Shown here one piece after another: positions 58,001 through 64,000 of a DNA stretch of 64,000 nt. Within the stretch, counting starts at the first letter, position 1, and every line of letters begins with the position of its first letter. This DNA comes from Brachypodius melanocephalos. Taxonomy: Eukaryota; Chordata; Aves; Passeriformes; Pycnonotidae. The position numbers and the translations under genes were made by a program. The DNA lies in NCBI GenBank assembly GCA_013398615.1, contig VZSR01001685.1, positions 4,929,019 to 4,993,018 on the forward strand, given 5' to 3'. The notes beneath the pieces are model-generated. The model did not search any database, had not been told where the DNA came from, and saw nothing but the letters and a program-made list of their open reading frames with translations.

Positions 58001-61000
58001 CATTCAGCTAATTTTTGTCATTTAAACTGACTAAATTGAACTGGGGATGTATCTCAAGCTGAATGTATGACTAAATGGGTATGAATCTTGTGGCAGAAGT
58101 TAAGTTGATTTGAAATCTACAGGGAAATCTTCTATTAAGAATAAAATCCTGTTTTGTGTGTCAGAGACTGCAAAGTACAAAACGAAGCTTGTTCAGGGCA
58201 GTCACCCAAATGCAGTGCTGCTGTTCTGGTTTTCAGTTGTTCTGAAAAAATCCAGTGTCTCAAATTTTGTCTCTAAACTGTGTGGGGAGAGAAGCAAGTT
58301 CTCCTTTCCCTCAGAATTTAGTTTAGTGATGAACTTCTAACATTCCACTAGAATACAACTTAAGTATCCATTAAAATAGGAAAAAATCTTGAGGTGTAAG
58401 CATGAAGCATAAGGTCCATTGTGCTACCTAATTAACAGCTGTATAAAGGAGCCAACCAGGCAGAGACATGGCTGTGGTACAGATACTCAGAGGAGGATTT
58501 AGAGCACATGATTTCAGGAGCTGTTACATTCTGCTGCTTTGTTGAGCTGTGTCCAACTTAGGAACACTTGCATTTTGTAAAATTAAGTTTATCCCACATG
58601 TGTGCATGAACAATAAATGCCTTCCTGTCCTGCCCCACTTCTCTCTGCCCACCCCCTGGTATTTTCCAGCTTTGTCCTAGTGAACAGTGTAGCCATGGAG
58701 GGTGATGGCTGTGCTGTCTGCCGTACCTCAGAGGCAAAACTCGTGGCTCTTTCTCACAAACTGAACTGCTCCCAGCAGGTAAGAGATTATTAAAGACCTG
58801 ATTACAGTCAGCGACGGCCACATTGGGAGCACTGATACTGTAGCACAGTCAGGATACAACCAGACGGTCCTGAAAAAGATCTGCTTCCAATTCACATTGC
58901 AACTTGTTAGCAAGTCTTTCTCCCTCTCATATCCCTCTTCTCCATGTTTACTTGACTATTAACAGTGTTGCTTTGCACTAATGGTGTCCTCTTCCTTGTC
59001 AGTGCTGCCAAGAGGGTGTCATTTCCTCTGTTCCAAGGAATGGCGGAGGTTCTGTAACCCTCCCTTTAACTCCAGATACATAATCTGGCATTTATATTTA
59101 TGGATATTATTCTGTTTTATAGCCTTCAAACATGTTCTTTCAGTTTCCTGAGTCTACTGCAATCCTTTCCTCATAGCCTAGTAGTGTTTTAATTGCTGCT
59201 TGTATTTCCTTCCTTTTCCCTTTTTCATTGGCTGACTGGATGCACAGTAAGGCAGCATGACTGACTGGGCTGGCAGTCAATCAGGAAATCAGCTCCCAGT
59301 GGAAAAATTGCCAGATTCTATCTCCCTTGTGCTGCCCTCAAACTCCTTTGCCTTGTTGGTGCAGAGATCCTGCTGCTGCTTTCTGCAGTCAGAGAGAGCA
59401 CAGCTGTATTTACAGCACATACAGAATGGGGACTTTCACCAGTCCACAGTAAAACGCTTAGGAGTTCATACAGTGGGTAGTATTATCTCTGCTTAACTGC
59501 TTAACAAAAAACCAAAGGCAACAACAACCCCACCCCCGATACCCCTTAAAACCTAGCTATTGCTTAATTACCTTCACCCTTTCTATGGCTTGATTTTGTT
59601 CACAGAAACCAAATTATTCCAACAAGAGATGCAGTGATGTGGAAAAGCTTCCAGCTTCAGAACCCATCCTTTTACAGGTGGGGTGAGACAACATATTGAC
59701 ATGTTGTTTTTGTGGATTTATTACTGTTCCAAAAAGGCTGGATCATTAACAACTAATCCTTACTTTTAATTACTCTCAGCATTACCCTCTCTATCGGAAA
59801 AGTGATGCTGAATGCACTGGAGAAGATTCTGCTCCTCCAGAGGAGAAAAACATCCCTTTTAAAGAAAAGTATGATGTACTGTCCCAAGAGGCATCACAAA
59901 AGGTTTGATTTCTTGGGAACTTGAGTGGCAGTGGGTGGGTGAGAGGGGTACATGAGTGTAGATTTAAATAGATTTAAAAACTGTGGTAAGGCTGTTGGCT
60001 GAGACAAACAGAGCACAGCTGCTCCTGTCTAATGAGGTCTGGGAGAGGCTGCCTGTTAGAGCTGCTCCCCTGAGGATCCTCACAGTCATGGCCTTGGTCC
60101 TGCCAGGTTTGCCAGGTACAGTCCCTAAGTCTTGGCATTCTTAAATCTGCTGTGGCGCCATTACCTCCACTTCAGCATTCTGTACTGTGTAAATTATTGA
60201 CACACCTGGTATGAAGCCACAGTTTTCCAACACTTTGAAAGCATCACTTTTGCTGAATTAGTAACTACAAGAAAATTTAAAGTATTCCCTAAAAACGTAA
60301 TGGTCATTATTTCTTTCCTTCTGCATAAATGTCTTCACTCAAAGATTGTCAGTACAAGATTCTTCCTTTGACAAGAAAATAGGATTGTTTTACTAAACTC
60401 AAAGTTTTTCTCTTTGTGATATCCACAGCATGCTGTTGCCTTAGTTCTTCTCATCTGTATGAGAAATAATTAAAAAAAAAAGGAAAAAATAAAAGCCCAG
60501 TACTTGGGATCAGGGCCACATGGGTGTCACTGATACTGCAATACCAACAGATTTCTTACTAGAAAACAGAAGTTTACAGAAAACACTGTAAGAATATAAG
60601 AATTGCCATAATTCTCTCTTCAAAGGAAAAAAAAAAAGGTTTTTTAAGTTCAATTTCTTTTTAGCTGTGACTTAATTTTTGTGCTTTACCATTTTGTGTT
60701 CTAGCTGCTATGGTGGTTTCAGCCCCGTTTGATTCTCAGTGGGCACACTCATAGTGCTTGTGAAGTGCTGCATGCAGGTAAAATTCCAGAAATCAGTGTC
60801 CCATCATTCAGTTGGAGGAATAGAAACAATCCTAGTTTCATCATGGTAAGTTTTAAATTTTTTTTTTATTTTTGTCAGATAACTTTCATAGATAAATCAA
60901 CATGGCAGTCAGCTATATTTTAAAACTGATTCTACCTGTAAAAACGAAAAATAATTAAAAAAAAAATTGCCTACCCACCCAACCCACTCAGTACACTGCA

Positions 61001-62444
61001 TCCACTTTATAAAGTACATCTGTGGGAGCCACATGTTCTGTGTGGTACAAAGCAATGCTGTTGAAGACCTAATTAGCATCTGGGTACATTTTCTTAGAAA
61101 GAGGGTGCACTGTAAACTATTGACTTGTAAAAATAATCAGTATTGTGCACTGAACAGTACAAAGACCAGTTTGGCTTGGCTGATTTACCAACTGTGAAAA
61201 CAAGGCTGTATCCACCTCAAACCCTTTTGCACGGTGATCATGGTTTTCAAACGTGTGCCTTAATGCAGTGAAAGTGTTTGTGACGTGCCCACAGTCTGCC
61301 TCCTCATTGCCAGTTCACATTTTACACAGGGTGTTGGTTATGCTTGTGCAGGCAGTTCCAGTGCTCAGTATATCCTTAAGAGGTAAATCAGTTAGTTCCC
61401 CGGTTCAAAAATAAAACAAAACTCTTAGAAACTTGGAGTAAGAAGCAAAACCTACAATCTGTTTACAGAGTAGTCTGTGACTTGGAGGGGGAAATCTTTT
61501 ATGTATGTTTTACTGCTGTTGAGTTTAGGCTGCTTAATACACAGGTAACCCCCTAGGTTTAAACTCATTTTATGCAACCGTTAATATTTGTTGTTGAAAG
61601 TAGTTCCGTTTATTCCGTATTCCTGAGAGTAGCTGCCTTCAAACTACACACACGCTCTGCACACGCCAGACAGCGCATCTTCACTGCAAAACAAGAGGTT
61701 GGCTAATTAAAGGTGCAGCCTCTTCACTACTGTTTGAACTCCTCAGCCTCCATCCGCTGTAAACTTTAATTTAAACTGCAAAGTCAAGCCAAAACCCAAC
61801 AGAGTTCTTTGTTGTTGAAGGTCCTGTTCCTAATTTGGATTAGCCAACGTGTGTTTTTGCAGCATGTACTGGGTAAGGAGGAGGGCTTGGGGGAGGAAGG
61901 AGCACATTCACAAAACCTAACTTTAGCCTAGAAAGGCTCCTTCCAGGTGGATTTACAGCAGCTAAAGTTAGGCTTCTCTTGAAGGCAAATCAGATGAGGA
62001 GCCCAGCTCTCTGTTTAGGCTAGATGGGAAGATTGGCCTCTGGACTAATGTTGGCCTGGTGAATATTCCAGTTAGTGCCCAGCACCACAAGGTATGGACT
62101 CTTCAGCCCCCTGGAGAAGGCACTGGTACTAGGAAACTGGCCCCAACCCTTGCCACCCAACATAGGGATTTAGAAATTGGAGATCTGACAGCTGTGGTGT
62201 TCACTCCTGATTCAGAATCCACTGTAACACAGCAAAGTGACAGTCTTCATTTCTTTTCCAGGGCAGCATAACACCAACTGACTTCTCCCTCCAAAAATGC
62301 TTCCTTCCATTTGAGAGCAGAGTCTTCACTATCTACTGTGCAGCAGGTGCTCTGCTTGTGATCCTGGTACTAGCTCATGTTCAGCTTCTCACTCCACCAT
62401 TTTATTTTGCTCAGCGTTTAATCAGTAAGCATAAAGCAGTATGA
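54809..62444 (+). CDS. MPPE1: Metallophosphoesterase 1 / PGAP5 (9 coding exons, 398 aa)
   Basis: MPPE1 removes an ethanolamine-phosphate side group from the second mannose of GPI anchors, which helps GPI proteins leave the ER. CDS joins 54,809-55,083; 55,455-55,563; 56,209-56,312; 56,833-56,913; 58,670-58,778; 59,606-59,677; 59,780-59,902; 60,705-60,845; 62,262-62,444, all GT-AG with matching phases. Calcineurin-like metal motifs are intact: D75 and H77 (ADTH), G116-D117 (ILGDVFDEG), GNHD at 154-157, H251 (HYPLYR) and GHTH at 304-307. Membrane segments lie at about 19-46 and 359-381. The C-terminus KHKAV is a KxKxx-type ER-retrieval signal. Length is close to the human protein (396). The start is the first in-frame ATG. 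In human the gene is also next to IMPA2 and divergent from it. Confidence 0.95.
55455..55563 (+). CDS. MPPE1: MPPE1 coding exon 2
   Basis: Encodes EWQMERSFQTAIWLLQPDIV, then FILGDVFDEGKWSSPQ (93-128), containing metal ligand D117. Acceptor TTTCAG, donor CAG then GTATGA. Confidence 0.95.
55815..55935 (+). mobile_element. Endogenous-retrovirus-like fragment in MPPE1 intron 2
   Basis: The segment with CTGACTGGATGCCCAGTGCC, then AACAAAGCTGCCCTATCACT, and CTCAGCTGGAGAGGGGAGAG followed by AAAATAC resembles a non-coding internal part of an avian LTR element that I recall from bird genomes. Ends are uncertain and no viral protein is encoded. Confidence 0.4.
56209..56312 (+). CDS. MPPE1: MPPE1 coding exon 3
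   Basis: Encodes AWADDVRRFQKMFRHSGFTE, then LVVIAGNHDIGFHY (129-162). It contains the GNHD signature. Acceptor CCTGCAG, donor GA then GTAAGT. Confidence 0.95.
56833..56913 (+). CDS. MPPE1: MPPE1 coding exon 4
   Basis: Encodes MTTYKVNRFEKLFNFTSGKL, then ITRKGI (164-189). Acceptor ACACAG, donor AA then GTGAGT. Too short to stand out as an open frame. Confidence 0.93.
56914..58669 (+). other. MPPE1: MPPE1 intron 4
   Basis: About 1.8 kb with GT-AG ends. No other feature recognised. Confidence 0.8.
58670..58778 (+). CDS. MPPE1: MPPE1 coding exon 5
   Basis: Encodes FVLVNSVAMEGDGCAVCRTS, then EAKLVALSHKLNCSQQ (191-226). It completes N190 with its first base. Acceptor TTCCAG, donor CAG then GTAAGA. 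Confidence 0.94.
59606..59677 (+). CDS. MPPE1: MPPE1 coding exon 6 (variable loop)
   Basis: Encodes KPNYSNKRCSDVEKLPASEP, then ILLQ (227-250). The linker before ILLQ is poorly conserved; the donor CAG then GTGGGG is less typical. Phases are 0 on both sides. Confidence 0.9.
59780..59902 (+). CDS. MPPE1: MPPE1 coding exon 7
   Basis: Encodes HYPLYRKSDAECTGEDSAPP, then EEKNIPFKEKYDVLSQEASQ and K (251-291). H251 is the metal-site histidine. Acceptor CTCTCAG; the donor AAG then GTTTGA is weak. Confidence 0.94.
60705..60845 (+). CDS. MPPE1: MPPE1 coding exon 8
   Basis: Encodes LLWWFQPRLILSGHTHSACE, then a conserved VPSFSWRNRNNPSFIM stretch (292-338). GHTH supplies the last metal ligands. Acceptor GTTCTAG, donor ATG then GTAAGT. 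Confidence 0.96.
60846..62261 (+). other. MPPE1: MPPE1 intron 8
   Basis: About 1.4 kb with GT-AG ends. No other feature recognised. Confidence 0.8.
62262..62444 (+). CDS. MPPE1: MPPE1 last coding exon
   Basis: Encodes GSITPTDFSLQKCFLPFESR, then the second membrane segment (VFTIYCAAGALLVILVLAHV) and a cytosolic tail ending KHKAV, then TGA. Acceptor TTTTCCAG. Confidence 0.94.
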   Translation, partial: GSITPTDFSLQKCFLPFESRVFTIYCAAGALLVILVLAHVQLLTPPFYFAQRLISKHKAV

Positions 62445-64000
62445 AGAGCCAGACATCTGCATTCAGTCACTGAAATACCAAAGCTGAGAACAGTCAAACA
62501 TCAGACTATATTCATGCCAGCAAATGACCTAATTTGATTGCTAGTCTGAAGGCAGGTTGCATTTACACATACCATAGAAGTCCTATACAGCTGATATGAC
62601 TACTACAGGATAAATAATTAACTGAAATGAACGTTTCATGCTGTACAAAAATACTGTATTCGACAATCAAATGAGTCCTTTTCCTGCTATAATTTTTGTA
62701 TCAAATATGTATATTAAAAGTGTAACTGTACATTATGTAAATCCTATAGCCTCATCACTTGTCTCCACTTGTGTCTTACCCTGGTGGAGGCTGAATCTTG
62801 CAAACTGGAAATGTTTCTCTGTTTTATTGCTGCATGGCCCTTCAAATGTCATACTTGTGTTTGTTAGGGTCAGGCAGAATCTGGATGCATCAGCACTGAG
62901 AGATGCAGATTTCCATAACCGTTTTAGGGTGTCGTGTGTAAGGGACTGTGGTTTTAGGACAAGAAATCGTCTGGTTCCTGACACAATAAATTGTTTGCTG
63001 ACTATAATTTGCAGTTACCCATCTACCAGACAACAAGGGGAAGAAGCTCGAGGATCCAGTTTGCTGATACACACTTGAAAACTGCTTAAAAAAAAATTAG
63101 GGTGACACCTCAAGCTGCTGCTTTCAAAAAGATGTGCTATGATGAGCTTAAAAAAAGAGGGCCCTATTGCATCCCAGAGATCTGTGTGGTGAGGGGCCCT
63201 CCAGTTGCCAATCTCCTGCAAGAAGGAAGGTCAAATACAGCTGCAGTAACATTATCCTATGCCTCAGCCCTCAGTCTACAGCCAGGGATAGGAATGTGCC
63301 TTATTTTACATTCCACAAGTTCTATTGACTTCAATGTAGTGTCACATTTTGAACTGCACTAGCTCCTCTGTGGGGAGACAGAGGCCACCAGCTGTGCCAC
63401 AAAGATAAAATCTGAGATCAGCATCTCCAGTGTGTGGGGGAAGGTGGGACGAATCTACTGCTGCTCCCCACCCACCCCATAAAAAAACAGAGGGACTACT
63501 TTACACCAGGACCAGTTTTCCTGCTGATGTTCCTGCAGAGGCTGGGAGCTCTAACCTGAACTCCTGGGCTGGGGTTAGTTGAAAAAAAAAACCTATATTT
63601 TGTTATTCATTCTATTACTTTCTTTGGCATGAGAAATAAGAGATTTTTGGGAATTTTGTTTAGTGTTATTAGCTATTAGTTGTTATAGCTATAAGCTATT
63701 ATTTAGCTTATTCAACCCAGCCTTTCACTTTTTGGGAAATATGACTAAATTGAACATACAGATTTCTGGGAAGAGAAAATGGTCATGTTATAGTATCTAA
63801 AATGGAATTGTTTTATATTCAACTGGAAACAAGTTCTCAATTGGACTGTAGTCTGATTTTCAAAAGATTATTGATTGGGGTTTAAAACTAATAACAATGC
63901 AATAAAAAGTTAATAAAACCTGCTGATTTATATGCCAGTGTGGGGAGTATGTTAGCTCTTCATCTCTCCCTAAATTTAAAATGAAATGGGGGGAATGGTC
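62445..64000 (+). other. MPPE1: MPPE1 3' UTR and downstream flank
   Basis: A canonical AATAAA at 62,985-62,990 would give a 3' UTR of about 0.55 kb; others lie near 63,900. By human synteny GNAL or CHMP1B should follow, but no exon of either is visible here. Confidence 0.5.

Noticed and set aside
1..64000. tRNA, rRNA or CRISPR features
   Set aside because: No cloverleaf-like tRNA boxes, rRNA motifs or regularly spaced direct repeats with unique spacers were noticed.

Overview
This is nuclear DNA from a vertebrate, almost certainly a bird. It has multi-exon genes with GT-AG introns, CpG-island promoters, CR1 LINE fragments with the avian 3' end, and long AT-rich non-coding stretches. Two long-terminal-repeat-like remnants resemble elements I associate with songbirds, so a passerine is my best guess. 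That part is inference.

Three protein-coding genes can be rebuilt exon by exon, with every splice phase agreeing. (1) IMPA2 (inositol monophosphatase 2) lies on the minus strand from 34,792 down to 15,379, with 8 coding exons and 296 residues. (2) A small coiled-coil gene lies on the plus strand, 42,993-50,135, with 7 coding exons and 252 residues. Its last two exons resemble the extreme C-terminus of the ciliary protein CEP290, although the gene is a tiny fraction of CEP290's size. I know of no gene in this place in mammals. (3) MPPE1/PGAP5 (metallophosphoesterase 1) lies on the plus strand, 54,809-62,444, with 9 coding exons and 398 residues.

Layout: 1-175 is the edge of a GC-rich island, perhaps the promoter of a gene off the left end. 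176-13,690 is gene-poor, with a CR1 reverse-transcriptase remnant, an LTR-like piece, one orphan exon candidate and an old interspersed repeat. 13,690-15,378 is the likely IMPA2 3' UTR and flank. 15,379-35,360 holds IMPA2 and its CpG island. 35,360-42,400 is intergenic and ends in two CR1 tails. 42,400-50,430 is the CEP290-like gene, whose CpG island carries a 51-bp minisatellite. 51,700-63,000 is MPPE1 with its presumed promoter. 63,000-64,000 is flank.

Divergent IMPA2 and MPPE1 match the human 18p11.21 arrangement as I remember it, so this is a conserved block with an extra gene placed between the two. IMPA2 recycles inositol phosphates in the cytosol and MPPE1 remodels GPI anchors in the early secretory pathway. 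Nothing here suggests a shared pathway: the genes are syntenic, not an operon. No CRISPR arrays, tRNA or rRNA genes were seen.
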